Source: Oscarella lobularis (taxonomy: Eukaryota > Porifera > Homoscleromorpha > Homosclerophorida > Oscarellidae). From it: DNA of 64,000 nucleotides. A model generated the notes under the pieces. It saw nothing but the letters and a program-made list of their open reading frames with translations, had not been told where the DNA came from and did not search any database. Shown piece after piece: positions 10,866 to 25,559 of this stretch. The stretch covers positions 744,001-808,000 of the forward strand of contig NC_089185.1 of assembly GCF_947507565.1 (NCBI RefSeq), in the 5' to 3' direction. Positions within the stretch are counted from its first letter, which is position 1; each line of letters opens with the position of its first letter. A program made the translations under genes and the position numbers.

Positions 10866-12520
10866 AAGGCAAGTTTATATCCTGTTTACTTGTTGTCTTT
10901 TTTGTTATTGTTTTCGTGAGGGTCTTTATTGATTTCAACTTGAGCATGCGCGTAGCTCGCCTTCGAACGTGGCGGCGTTTGCGACGACCGAAAGAAGCGT
11001 TTCGCTGTGACGAGAGGCTTCTACGGCAACAAGGCAAGTGTTTAACGGCGATGCAAGCTCGAATCACTTCGTTCTTTCGTCGATTAATCGCGCACGTTTT
11101 TCGCAGACGATCGTCCTTCCCGAAAAAAGCTCGTCGGCTTCCATCAAAGACCGCGAACCAGTGTAAGTATCTTTGTGCACCCTTTTCGGGGTACTCATAG
11201 CGTTCTTCGCGACGGTCTTGCCCTCCCAGCGCGCGATTGCGTCATGAGGCCCCCCCCCCCGAACCATGGGATCCAAAAGAAAACTGGCCATGGGCTGTAG
11301 TCGTAGTTTTTTGGCAAACCATCTATAGGATTTATATGTTCGCAAACTGAAGTGGACTCTTTTTTAGCTTTTTCTGCGAGCTGAAGTGAAGAAAAATGCC
11401 AACGTCGACGAAGTAGAAGAGAATTTTATCGCGCTTTTTTTTTAATGCATGAAGTTGTAGTGCATGAAATTAGCGGTAGATACATGCAGCTTTTGATCTC
11501 CAGGGTATGGAGACAAAAACGACGCACTTTAGCTCGCCCTTTAGCTCAGGGACTTGCATGCACGCGCGTTATATATGGAAAGCGTGCAAGTCTCTGAGGT
11601 AGAACTTGCCGTAAAGTAGGAGACACTATGTTCAAAATTTTATTTAATAAATATCCCGGATATAAAACAAACTAAATGTTCTCCCGCGTCTCCCCTTCCT
11701 CCTCCTCCTCCTCCTCTTTCTTTGGCTGTTCCTGGGCCGTCGCTCCTGCGCTGCCGCTTGACCTCCTGGCCAAGCGGTGGGACTGAGACTGCAGTCCCCA
11801 CAGTGAACTTTAACCCAAGTCCACAGGGGGTAGGCACATTAACCTCCAGCCACCAAGGAGGGAGACTTTAACCCAAGTCCCCAGGGGAGAGCACATTAAC
11901 CTCCAGCCCACAAGGAGGAAGACTTTGCCCAAGTCCCCAGGGTGAACTTTAACCCAAGTCCACAGGGGAGGCGCTGATTAACCTCCAGCCCACAAGGAGG
12001 GAGACTTTGACCCAAGTCCCCAGGGTGATGGCTTCGTCTACATCTTCTTCTTTCTGCATCTAAAATCGTCGGATTGATTGATTGATTGATCCGTTGGGGA
12101 GAGGAGAAAACTAAAAATCAAATTGAAATCATTGCACTCAGATATGCATATAGTCTTCTTTACCTTGAATGACTTGAGAAAGACGGTGGAGGAGGAGGGA
12201 ATTGATCCACGTGTTGATATTGACATCTACAAAAAATGCTGATTTAGCAAAAATTTGAGGTGTGAGGTCAATTTGGCACCGCAAGATCAAACAAGCAACC
12301 AATCCCCATTGTTTTATAAAGAAATCTTAGGAATCGGAGAGGTCACCAAACTGACCAAAAACCGTGTGCTATAGTTCAGGGATGCTAAAAAAATCTCAAC
12401 TCACGGATTTCCAAATAAACGCACTAGATCTACTCTACTTTATCAGTAGAACAACCCTACGAGGTCAAACAGTTCGTACGGATCAAATTTCACACTAAAA
12501 AGACCCATTTCCGGTACGCA
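6944..12520. repeat. Second copy of the duplicated vinculin/3' flank segment
   Basis: Counterpart of 1-5610. It continues without a break past the point where the first copy runs into Ns (the shared sequence ends at GGTACGCAT) and is preceded by unique upstream vinculin exons. Confidence 0.95.
11812..12024. repeat. Minisatellite, second copy
   Basis: Same units and order as the array at 4910-5124, with single-base differences. The upstream CCT microsatellite (about 11698-11718) is shorter here than in the first copy (about 4787-4811), as expected of two alleles. Confidence 0.85.
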
Positions 12521-12790
12521 TTAATATTAGACACGCCTCTCGAAAAAGCAACAAAATTGGCGCGTGAAACAAATTTGAGACCGCGGAGTCAACTAGGTAC
12601 TAAAGCCCTATCGTTTGACGCGGAAATCTCGGAATTCTGGGAGATAGGGGTTTTGAGCAAAAACCGTGTGCTATAGTTCAGGGATGCTAAAAAACCTCAA
12701 CTCGCCGATTTTCAAATAAACGCCCTAGATCTACTTTACACTACTAGTTTAGCAATGCCACGGGGTCAGACAGTTCTTGCGGATAATTCA
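12240..12790. repeat. Two direct units with 302-bp spacing
   Basis: The stretch from ACCGTGTGCTATAGTTCAGG at 12360 is repeated at 12662 and followed in both by similar sequence (CTCAACTC, CAAATAAACGC, CTAGATCTACT, GGTCA-ACAGTTC). Weaker similarity extends about 100 bp upstream in each unit. The first unit also occurs in the other copy at about 5450 and is cut there by the gap. Which element it comes from cannot be told from one locus. Confidence 0.75.
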
Positions 12791-13361
12791 ACGATAGTAT
12801 ATAACTCACGATTGGGCTCAACCGCTGATTCCTATCTAGCAGTCTCAAGTGACGCTCGTTCGTCTTTACGATAGGGTCATCTAATATTTCAATGCGTACG
12901 ATCAGCCGAAACGGGTAAAAATACAGACGAGGAGGGATGAGGAGAGCTAGAGACGCGAGGAGGGACCCCTTTGGTTTTTCGAATCGCGATCGTTTCTTTT
13001 ACCTGTCTTTTCACATCTCGTTCTTCCCAGGGTGATCTTTAAGTAGGACACTTGCTTGTACGTCTTGGCGATGCACGAGAACGGGAATCGAAGGCGCACG
13101 GGCGCACGTGGTATTTGCGAGTCCTAAAGAGAGCCCCCGATAGTCTTTTCATGACGCGATCTCCTACCTTTTAAACTTAAGATCCGTTCGAGCGCTTTTT
13201 CGCCTCGTTTTTGACGCCATTTCCATTTTTTCACGTCTCACGCCCGATTAAAAGCGCGCTAGGCAGTGACGCATTTGGGGTAGGCGTGGTCAGTTACGTC
13301 AATATAAAACAGGCAGCAAAAATGTTACCGTTACACCATTACATATGTACATGTCTCTAAG

Positions 13362-16300
13362 CTAAACTGTCAATTCAAGGTCGGGCGTTCCAACCTAATT
13401 TATAGAAAAAGTACGTTACACTTACTACTTTTTCGTTACACTGTACTTACTTTGACAAAGGCGTGATTCAACAATTTATTAGCAGTCCATCGGGTTCGCG
13501 GATTGTGCTCAAAGCATAGTCGAAGAAAATTCTTTCCTTCGTCACTTAGCCGATCTGGCGAGGCCGGCGATTTCCCGCTTCCGACTTGAAACATAATGCT
13601 GTACTCGTGATCAAACTCCGGCCACGGCCTCTAAGGCAAACAATCAGTACAAAAGTAACAACAAAACATCGTTTTCTTGCCTTTCCGGTGGTCATTTCAA
13701 CGACGACACATCCCAGACTCCATATATCAGCCGCTCTGCCGCTACCGACGCTCGGATCACTCGTTATTACTTCGGGAGCCATGTAGGCTGATGGGAAAGA
13801 ATTTAAGCCCAATCTCTGAGCGTCAATCGGCTTACCAACTGTCCCACGAGTCGAACTGATTTCTCCCGGTCGAGTAGTATTCAAATTCTGCAGCTTGACC
13901 GAACAGCCGAAGTCTCCCAATTTGATGAGACCGTCGGAAGATAAGAAGATGTTGACACCTGAAAAATCGAAAGGATATAAAATGCTTCCCCTCCCAAAAA
14001 TCTCCCTCCACCTTTCACGTCTCTATGAACGATTCCGTTTTCGTGAAGCACAGAAATGGCAACGAGAATTTGCTTGGTGTAGGAGCGAATCATCGGCTCG
14101 GGCAACCCTTGCTTAGCTACGTTCCAGATCGTTCCCTCGCCGCAGTATTCCATAAAAATAAACATCTCTTCCTACGAGACGAAAGCCCAGCTACTAGTCT
14201 CCCGTTTCAACACTAGTCTAAGAGAATTTGCCTTGTGCACTTCGACTCCAAAATAGCGAACGAGATTAGGATGATGAAGCTCTTCGAGAATTGAGATCTC
14301 GTCTTCGAGCTCCTTGACAGCGCTGTGAGAATTGCCTTGAAAATGAATCTAAACAACAAAAAAATGCAAAAAAACTCTCGCGAAACAACCCGCCCTCACA
14401 AACGAACAAACCTCTTTAACGGCCATCAATTCGCCCGTCTCCATATTTACGCTCGTATAAACTTTTCCGTATCTCCCTTCCCCTTTATAAAAAAGTCTAT
14501 ACATATCCAGAAATTGCTTTATAGGTCTCTCACCTATCTTTCGTCCTCTTTGCCACGGAAAATTTACGTGCCTCACGCGCAGCCCAACGGTGTCTCGCGT
14601 CACCGTCGTCATCTTTTCGCTCACCGATCCAATAATGCGTTTCTTTTTCAGTTTCGCCATTCGCTCGTTATCGAGCCGTTCCAAATGACGTCGAATTGTC
14701 TCGAATCGGCGACCTTGGCGTTCGATTCCCGCCTTGAGACTCGTTTCCAGTAAACCCGGCGTGGTGACAGTGCTCGCCGGACTTAATAAAGCGGAGCTCA
14801 TATCGGTGCTGTCAAAACGACGAATGGGACCCAATTCAATCGGACGCACGTGAGCCTCCGACGATCCCGTTCTCAAAAGAGGAGCTAAATGTCAAAAATA
14901 AATAAGGACTGTTCTTTTCGCTGTTCATTTACGTACGATGTAAAATCGTCGTCGACGACGACGGTGGACTGTCGCTGATGTTTACACCAGACGACGTCGA
15001 CGATCCGGTCGACGACGGCGGCGGCGTCGCATCCTCTTCCTCGGCCGTATCCGTAGCAGTTCCCAATGTCGGTATTGTCAAGGGGTTATACATCATGGAG
15101 GGAACCGAGGCGCTGCGTCGCGCTCCTGTCGTCGTCGATGGACGCAGCGGCGACGGTCCAATGAGACGCCGACGGTCCAAGGTCAACGCAGTCGTGGGAC
15201 TGTTGGAGCGCCAATGAGACGCTGATCCTCCAGCTAAAAAAGATATTTTCCCTATAAATAAATAATAACTATATAGCCGCCTATCATTGCCTGATGAGGG
15301 AGGAGTGTCGCCGGCTTCGCCGATCACGTGTGTGATACAGTCGTTCATTTTTCGCTTGAGAATCTGCGAGGGAAAACGTCTTCGTCGTGTTTTTCCTCAA
15401 TTTCGCTTTTCCTACCCGGTAGTTGGCTTCCGAGAGACGGCTTAGATTGCTTTCGCAAGCGAGAATGAGGAATTCGAGTCCCTGAGTCGCCCACCTAAGA
15501 AACGATAATAGAATCCCGTTGAATTTAAAAACCAGGTACAGTAGTACCTTGGTCGCCTTCCGCGCCCCTTTTCACATTTTCCAACAACAAAATCCATCCA
15601 CTTGGTGGCAAAATTAACTAGAGCTTCGCAGAAATCCGAGCGATCTTCACTACCAACAAGCCGACTGACTTCCTTCATGTACTACAGATAAAATAGACGG
15701 GGGGAAATCAATGCAGAAAAGAAATGCCGAACTTTTCTCCTACCTCAAAGCCAAAATTGAAGCAGCTCAGAATAGTCTCGACGTATTGCGCGCGAACGGT
15801 GATGATCGCAATTTCGTCCAACTCCGAGATGAGGTCGCAAACGAAATTGTCCACGCGAGCGACGGCAGCCAACACTTCCAAGCCCAGACGAACAGCAGTA
15901 TCCTATGAGAGACAGTAGAACATAGACTCTAAAACGAGATATACGTATTCACACCTTTAGTTCATTCAAACGATCTGCGACGTCTTCGTGACTCGACGTC
16001 TGATCTCTCAATAGAGAAACGGACTTTCCCATGGCGCGACAGAACCGCTTTCGCTCCTCTAAGAGCAGCGACGAATTGCTAACAATCAGCTTCAGCTGAT
16101 GACCAACCTAAAGACGAAGACTAAAAACTCTACACAAAAACCAAACCGTTTTACCTGCACAGCAGTCAATCCAATAGTCGTTTCAATATCTATATTCACT
16201 TCGACGGTGGGACCCGTCCATTCGACACCTAAAGAATCAGCCGTCGCCGCCGCCGCCGCTCCGGTCGCGTCGTCCTCGCCAAGTCCCAACGACGACCCGG

Positions 16301-19300
16301 GAGAGTGTCTCAGGCCGCGTACGGGCAATAAGAGCAGATAGCCGCCGCGAAGTTGAGCCCCGACGCCCGCACCGCTCTCCTCGCGACCGCACGTCACATT
16401 CAACAGTTGAACGATTTGACTAGTAGAGAGAAAAATCTCGAAAAACGAAACGTTTCGCGTCGTTTTTTCGTCATACGGAGAGCTGTCTTTCAGCGATTGC
16501 GGAACGAACATCATGTACTCCCCTTCGTGAACGACTTTCACTTGGACGTGTTCGGTAGCTTTTAGGTCTTCTAGAAGATGTTCCGTCGGAATGGAGTAGG
16601 TAAAATCAGCGGCAATCTCCAAATCCTAAGTGCAGAAACGAATTGACGAAAACGTGGCCTTATAAGATTCGATTACTTTTCGAAGCTTACTTTTCGAAGC
16701 ATTTTTGCGAAGCCGAGCGCTTTGGACGCGCGCTCGCGAGCCTCGTGAAAAAGCGACTTGATGTAGCGACACACGTCGATGACTTTGTGTCGCCTACGAC
16801 GAAGGGCCTAGTACACGCTTTTGAAAGATTCTTGTGCTTACTTCTGCTGCTCCATGTAGTACAATTCGCCTTCTTCCAAGGAGGAGAAGCAATGATCGAT
16901 GCCGCCTTGTAAATAGTCGGCCGTCATTACGAGCAAGCTAGCCGCCATTACGCTGAAAAAAAACGACGTTCGATTGATCTTTCTTTGTTTTATTTTATCG
17001 TACCAAAAACGGCGGCCGGCTTCGGCTTCCGCACTGCGAATGTGAGGCGTTATTTCCTTGACAAATTGCCACTCTTCTTCCAGCAAATGTTTTAGTCCTC
17101 TCGACGCTTCTGTCGTCACCTGGAGCATGTTGACGTAGCTGACGAAATATTCAAAATAGACCTAAGAAAAAATATTCCCCCAACACTCTCCCTCTCTGAT
17201 TTTTTTGGATACATACCTCTAGAGTATCTTTCAAATCGTCTTCGAAATCTTCACGTTCGCTGTCAACTATTTCCGCAAGGATGCCGTCAAGGTGAATGAC
17301 GCCAGCGAGCATCTTTCGAAAATACTTCTTCGCGTCGACGGCCGCTTTGATAGCTTCCTTATACTCGACAATCAACTAGAAGGAAATCTCGCTGCATTCA
17401 ACCATCCCAGACTGAATAAAATGCTTGTGCGAATTTAAAACTCAAAGACTATATATAATAACTCTCCCCTCGCCCCCTTTTCTACCTGCTTGATGCTCAG
17501 CGCCGACGGCTCCTTCTGCGGCTTATGCTCCAATCTCAATCGCATGCACTCGTGTATCACGTCCACCGGCACGGCGAGCATCCGTATGAACGGCATCCGA
17601 AACGACGGCAACGCCATACGCGTGATCTCGTACGACAAAGCGACGCGCGCTTTCCGTCGCTTCGACGCCGACGGCACTCCGGACGCCTGCCGACTGAAAT
17701 CGCGCGGCGGCGGCGACGCCGGCGACGACGCGAGCATGACCTCCTCGTATCGCTGCTCGTCGTCGAACGAAACGCTTCGCGACTGTTCCGTCAGCGTCAA
17801 CGCATTGTGAGCCCGTTTCAACGTCGGATGAAGAAGCCGTCGCAACTTTCCCATCAATTTACCCAGACTCATTTGCTTCAACGCCTTATCAACGAACGCG
17901 CGATATCGACTCGTACTCGTCGCCTCGTCGGCGCGCATCGATCCGCCGCCGACGCCGCCCGACGTGTAAAACAAACTCCGTATGATTTCTTGTTTCTCGC
18001 GCGAGTCCGGATCGTCGCCGCTGGCGACGCGGAGAAGCAACTCCGGCGGCAGCGACGCCGCCGCCGCCGCCGCCGCGCCGTTGCACTCCTCCGATCGTAT
18101 GCGCTCGCGACCGATCGCGGCGACGGTGGCGACGGCGTCGTGACGAAGACTCGTCGTATTCGCTCGCGGTCGACTCATCGTCGTTTGGAGACTGAGTCGT
18201 CGAAGTGCCTGTGAACGAAGCGACTTGACGCGACTGCCGTACGGACGAACGGCGACGGTGACGCCGAGCCACGCGGTGAGCGACTCGATTTTCTGATGCA
18301 AGTCGGTCATGACGTTGTACCAGAGATTGAGCGCGCGCAATCGACGCTGAAACATGTCGCCGTTGTAGAGGGGATAGTCGCGCGCGAGGCTGCCGAGCGT
18401 CGGATAGTAGCTCTGACTGTTCTCCAGTCGCATCATGAGCAGACGAACGGCGTCGAGCGCGTCCAATTGCTCGCGCGTGATGCAACTCGCCTCGCGAAAA
18501 ATCACCTCTTCCGACGCCGACGCCGCCGTCACTGCCGGTCGACGACGTTGGAGTGTGATGCTCGACACGGGACTTTCGGATGTGGTGACGCGACGCGTTC
18601 CGGATGGCGACGCGAATTTCTTTTGCGGCATGTTGATTGGACAAGACGGATGACCGACGTCGGCGGCGGCGGCTACGGCAGCTACGGCGGTGTCGTCTTC
18701 GTCAAAATCGGCGCTATTGATCAGCGTTCGATCGTCGTTCTCCTCCTCTTCGTCGTCCTCGCGATGATAGCTGTGCGATATAATCAAGGAATCTTCTGGA
18801 CCTGTCGATAGCACGTGTGGAAGTTGCTGTGGAGACGACGAACGTTCAATAGCCTTTTTCGCCTTCGCCGCCGCTGCCGCGGCGGCGGCGGCGGCGGCGG
18901 CAGCGTTCTCCTTTACTTTCTTCATACTAAAATTCACGATGTCGTCGATGACGGTGCCAACTTGATAGCGAGCTTGACTAAGAAAAGCGACCTCTTCGTC
19001 GTACGTTCGACAATCGATGTACGCTTGCAACTCAATCCACAATTCGTTCATGAGCGAGATTTGCACGCCGCCGCCGCCGCCGCTGGCGCCGAGCAACGGA
19101 TGGGAAAAGTGACGACGCACCGTCACCACGGGAGACGACAACGGCGACGACGAAGGCGGCGGCGGACCGACGACGACGGCTTCCTTTTCGCGTCGCTTAT
19201 TCGTTCCGAGTTTGACGAGCATGGCGTACGTTTTGCAGAATTCGTGTCGCGCGGCGACGACGTTCGGCGAGAGGGGCGTGGTCGGAGGAACGATTTCTTC

Positions 19301-19729
19301 TTCTTCGTCGCCGTTGTCGTTGTCGTCGTCCGAAATTTCTTCTTTCGAAGCGGCCGCTACGCCGCCGCCGCCGAAATCGTTGCCAAGAGCGAATATTCGC
19401 TGTTCGGCTTGTTTCGCGTCTCGATTTCGCTTCCTTTCGATCGTCGAACTGATTGCGTGACGACGAGCGTCGTCTGTCGTCGACGGCGACGCGGATTGGG
19501 TCGAGAAGGCTTTCGTTTCCACGAGCGGGTCCGATAGGCGCTTTGAAAAGGCCGTTTTCGGAGGCTTTTTGCGACCGAACGACTTCTCCTTTTCCTTTTT
19601 CAGCATTCGCGCGGTGAACGGCGGCGTCGTGCCGAATTCTGCGCTGTAGTCTTCGTCGTCAATGCCGCTCGAGTCGGACCTTGCGTAAGAGGATGCCGGA
19701 AAAGCGATTGGCGTCGATTGCTTGTCCAT
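13362..19729 (-). CDS. MAP3K4: MAP3K4 (MEKK4)-like mitogen-activated kinase kinase kinase
   Basis: A stress-pathway kinase kinase kinase upstream of p38/JNK. One large first exon (17486-19729) encodes a disordered, low-complexity N-terminus with poly-Ala (near 18870-18903) and the start of the helical regulatory region (YPLYNGDMFQRRLRALNLWY is like MAP3K4). About a dozen small exons follow. The kinase domain is at the C-terminus: glycine loop GEGRYGKVYT, lysine MAVKE, YIFMEYCGEGT-like hinge, HRDVKG, DFG in KLGDFGCSVK, YMAPEVI, and a final FVKVGTPDLELTV before TAG. KLGDFGCSVKLQN and GRAADIWSLGCVVVEM are close to human MAP3K4. Start chosen at ATG 19729 (MDKQSTPIAF); a longer open frame begins only at a GTG. 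The 51-nt intron within the activation loop has no stop. The start is 74 bp from the divergent SDR gene. Confidence 0.9.
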
Positions 19730-19803
19730 CTGAACTTTTACTGGGCGGTTTCCCGGATCGATAAGCCTAATCACGATCAGATCACGATCACGTGTTTTAG
19801 GCC
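19730..19803. promoter_or_regulatory. Probable bidirectional promoter, MAP3K4 / SDR1
   Basis: Only 74 bp separate the two divergent start codons, so both promoters and 5' UTRs must lie here or overlap the other gene's first exon. It contains a tandem ATCACGATCAGATCACGATC; no TATA box is evident. Confidence 0.5.
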
Positions 19804-20934
<1,131 letters not shown>

Positions 20935-20968
20935 ACGGTTTTTCGTATTGCGCACTGTGAAATTCCGA

Positions 20969-20974
20969 AATAAA
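20969..20974 (+). promoter_or_regulatory. Polyadenylation signal AATAAA of SDR copy 1
   Basis: Canonical AATAAA 35 bp downstream of the TAA at 20932-20934 and about 55 bp before the next start codon. Confidence 0.6.
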
Positions 20975-21028
20975 AAAACCTGATTAAATATTAGTGATGT
21001 CGCGCTGATTGTTAGTTACCCGGATTAT

Positions 21029-22183
<1,155 letters not shown>

Positions 22184-22252
22184 CCCTCCAATCAAAACTG
22201 AGTTTCCGTTGCTTTTTGTTCTTTCCAACATTGGTGCACTAAAACGCTCGTT

Positions 22253-25200
22253 TCACGTCTCGCTCGTTTCTTTGCCGGCACTAGTTGCCAGTTTTTTGAG
22301 TGATTCCAGCAAATCGCTCAGCGTCTCTGAAACAGACTTGCCTTCCTCTACTTTTTCGCCGTCACCCGCCCCCTGGCCGTCGTTATCTTTCTGCCCGAAC
22401 AGCTTCATCACTAGCGTTTGATAGTCGCTCATAACGCGGTAATCGGCCGGCGACAATTTGACCTCAAGAAACCCTATAACGAAGGGAACGCATCGGCCCG
22501 GGCAATGAATCAACGCATGTGTGTGACGAATGAACAAGACGACGGCGGTCAAATGAAGAGCCATTGCCGGTTCCTGTTCACCGCGCAATTGATCCAAGAG
22601 GGTCTGTCTGTGCGTAAAGACGAGTTGCCTAAACACGAACGTTTGCAAGGTATAAGCCATTGTATTTCGTCTTTGCCTTTCTTTCTTTCTGTCGACTTTT
22701 TTCAACAAGAATTGGCATATTTTTGAACTGCAGGCGGTTTCCAGAGCGTCGAAGAAATCGCTCGTCGACTGCAAAACGTGCAAAAACCCAACGCAGTCGT
22801 CTTCGAGCGTTCACTCACCTGTTTGTTAAGACTATTGTGAAGGCCAACCATAGCAGATTTCACTGGCGAAGGAAGTTCAAGCAGAATACGAGCTCTATCC
22901 TATTGTGACACGCTCAAAAGGAAGGAAAGGCGATAATAACCCTTTTGCTTACTTCAACAGAAAAACTCTGAGGTTCCATGCTGGACATCAAATGCTCTTC
23001 CGCCAACGCCGCAAGACAAATATTGGCCATATCCGTGCACAGTGTTCTGAGTAAGTGTTTGCTTAGTTGCACGCGTGCATCACCTGAGTAGAGAGTGATA
23101 CATAAGAAAAATCGATTTTTTCCTCCCAAATGATTGACCTGAGAAGAAATCGATTCCTTTGTTGAATAGTCGAGCGTTTGTGTACAGTCCGTTCATCTTT
23201 TCCTCGTACTCGCCGTGCTTTCGTTTGTGCGCCGAACCCTTTTCGTCGCGAGTCACGCTCGCCGTCACAAAAGCCGAACGAACCGATTCCTCCAATTTTT
23301 TTGAAAGAGGCCTTGAAGAGAATAATAATAAAAATAATAATAATAAAAATAATACTTGTGTATCTATCTGTTTCTCTCACCTCAACAAATACTCGCTCAA
23401 GTCGCGAATCAATCCCTCGGGACAGTCGTCAAAATTGGATGTCAAAATTTCCGCTATCTAAATACATGTGTACTACACTTTCAAATATCGTATATTTCCG
23501 CACCTCGTCATCTGATAAAAATTCGATTCCTTTCCTTGAGCTCGTCGTTCCACTGCGAACAACGTTGTCGTCGCCTTCGCCTTCGCCGCCGTCGTCGCCT
23601 CCTCCCCGTTTTCGATCTTTCGATTTTGGCACGCGTTTCTCTCTAGCAAAGCCGCCCTTTCCGCCCTGCGTCGCGCTGCTCGGCCCCAAAGCCATCTTCT
23701 GCTTTCTCTGCTCCTTTTTCGTCAACGCTTTCTCGCCGGACTCCCTCGTAAGAGCGGCGGCGGCGGCCTTTCCGTCACCGCCGCCCGCTTTGCGAAAGGT
23801 GGATACAGAAGCTGCGGCCGCCTTGGAGATATCTATCCTTAGAAGAAAAGACGCAAAATATATAAGAAATGACGTACTTTCTCCGCTTTCTGCGCAATGA
23901 TGTCGTCGAACAGTTTCGCGCACTTCTGCACAAACTGCTCGCTGACGACGACGCCCCCGTCGCAGAAGACGTGAATCGAAGCGACGCTTCGTTTCTGCGC
24001 GAGAATCTGCTGAACGAACTCGGCCACGTCGCCGACGCTACAGGGCGACGGCAAAAGAGGCTAGAAAAAACACTCCCCAAATCCAATCGCTATATAAAAA
24101 AAAACGGTTGACTTACAAGAATATCGATCCAAGACTCGGAGGCCAGTGCACCGTCGATGGAGGCCTCCACCTGGTCCTGCGTCGATTTTCCTATGCAACA
24201 GGTCGGCAAAAAGACGAGACGTTCGTCGTTGCCGTCCAATCGTCGTTTGCAGTACTGCTTTGGCTCGCCGACACCCAATCGTCTTAGAGTGTCATACTCT
24301 ATAAGAAGAGAAGTGCCAAAAAAATGAAAATTTCTATTGTTGAGGTTTCATTGATTCCTTACCTATGTAATCGTTCTGCTTGAAAAACGAGACGATCCAG
24401 TTAGACTGCGTCTTGGCGTAGATTTCCGGCACAAACACGGCCTTTTCCATTCGACCTTGCATCGATCCAGCCAACCGACCAGATGCAACCAAATTGTCAG
24501 CAACAGCTACACACAGACAGTAAACCAATGATAAGCAGCCCAATTACGGTATCTCTTACAATAAAAGAGCTGGTCTTGAAACCCATACTGAGCAATCAGA
24601 CTGGCAATCGATGTAGGTCTAATAGAGGCAAAGGTATGCCATCCTTTGTTGAGAATAATCTAGAGTCTGTTGACTTACTTTGTGATTGCACTAAAAACGC
24701 CTCTGATACGCGCCTTCTGCCGGGCAAGAAACGCCTCGGTGTAAAGCACGTCCCGTCTCAGGGCATCTAGTTGACCGTGAATAACGAGACCGAGTCGTCT
24801 CTCTATGTTCTATTGATACAATCATTTTTGGAAATATAATAAAATATCCCTTGGTTCTACATACGTCGAGGAGGATTTCAGCTGGCAAGTTAAACGTCTT
24901 GCTTAGATCTGCAATCGAAATCTGCCCGGCTTCTTGAAGCATTTCATTGATTTCTTCTGATATGCGATCCAAGTAATCCCTGACGAGGGAAGGAAATCTC
25001 GTTCTCTCGTTTTGTCTATCTTCTCGGTTTGCTCACCGGTCGATCAATTGGCCTTGGACAATAAACACGTGACGATCTCGACGAATCAGATCAGCGACTC
25101 GAGCTTCGATATGTTTGAGATCGACATTGGCAATCTAGAACAAAAATAAATAAAAAATAACGGAACGAAAATATGTAATTACCTGATGAAGATCGACCAG

Positions 25201-25488
25201 ATTAATTCTCCCTACGTTGAAAAAAAATCGATTTGTTTTCCCACGGTTTCGAGCGTCCTTACCTCCGTGCAGAAACAGTTCGTCACGAATTTCTTTGTCC
25301 AGCTGATTGGGAGTGAGGTATTCGCGTCCGTCGATCGTGTAGATGACTTCGAGGAGGCCCATTTGGATCAATTTCGATACGACTTCTATTACGTTTCTCT
25401 CGGCCAATCGATGAACCGTGCTGCTTAGTTGAGTGCGCGCGAAATCCTTTTGCAACGCCAAAACCTCGTCCCACTCGCTCGAAGACAT
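22253..25488 (-). CDS. UFL1: E3 UFM1-protein ligase 1
   Basis: The ligase that transfers UFM1 to targets such as ribosomal protein uL24 at the ER. The N-terminus ([16 protein letters not shown], then [15 protein letters not shown] and [15 protein letters not shown]) aligns with human UFL1 from the first residues. Later exons give [36 protein letters not shown], the Lys-rich charged segment (23430-23900), a DNVV / FEKG-like region and the C-terminal helices with [11 protein letters not shown] and [14 protein letters not shown]. About 12-14 small exons. ATG at 25486-25488 is the natural start. It is convergent with SDR copy 2 and divergent from sorbitol dehydrogenase with 71 bp between start codons. 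The whole protein, about 770 residues, appears present. Confidence 0.93.
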
Positions 25489-25559
25489 TTTCTTCGACGA
25501 TGAACGACGTGTGTGTGTGCACGCTAGGCCTAGGCCTATCTCTCACGTGACTTGTAAAC
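25489..25559. promoter_or_regulatory. Probable bidirectional promoter, UFL1 / SORD
   Basis: 71 bp between divergent ATGs. Holds a GTGTGTGTG run, a palindromic CTAGGCCTAGGCC and TCACGTGA (an E-box-like CACGTG). Confidence 0.5.

Larger units (their letters stand above)
10866..13361. other. Intergenic region between vinculin and MAP3K4, no supported gene
   Basis: 10866-12520 repeats the vinculin 3' flank. 12520-13361 is unique and holds the second unit of a 302-bp repeat (to about 12790) followed by about 570 bp in which I see no open frame with family resemblance, no RNA gene and no transposon ends. The stop of MAP3K4 (minus strand) lies at 13362-13364, so this is a 3'-to-3' space. Confidence 0.6.

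Noticed and set aside
12520-13361. Possible retroelement between vinculin and MAP3K4
   Set aside because: No reverse transcriptase, long terminal repeats or terminal inverted repeats were found; only the 302-bp direct repeat.
18296-19537. Long plus-strand frames rich in Arg within MAP3K4
   Set aside because: They are antisense shadows of GC-rich low-complexity exon sequence and have no family resemblance.
19730-19774. N-terminal extension of MAP3K4 (IRLIDPGNRPVKVQ)
   Set aside because: The longer frame starts with GTG, not ATG, and would leave only 30 bp to the SDR start; ATG 19729 is preferred.
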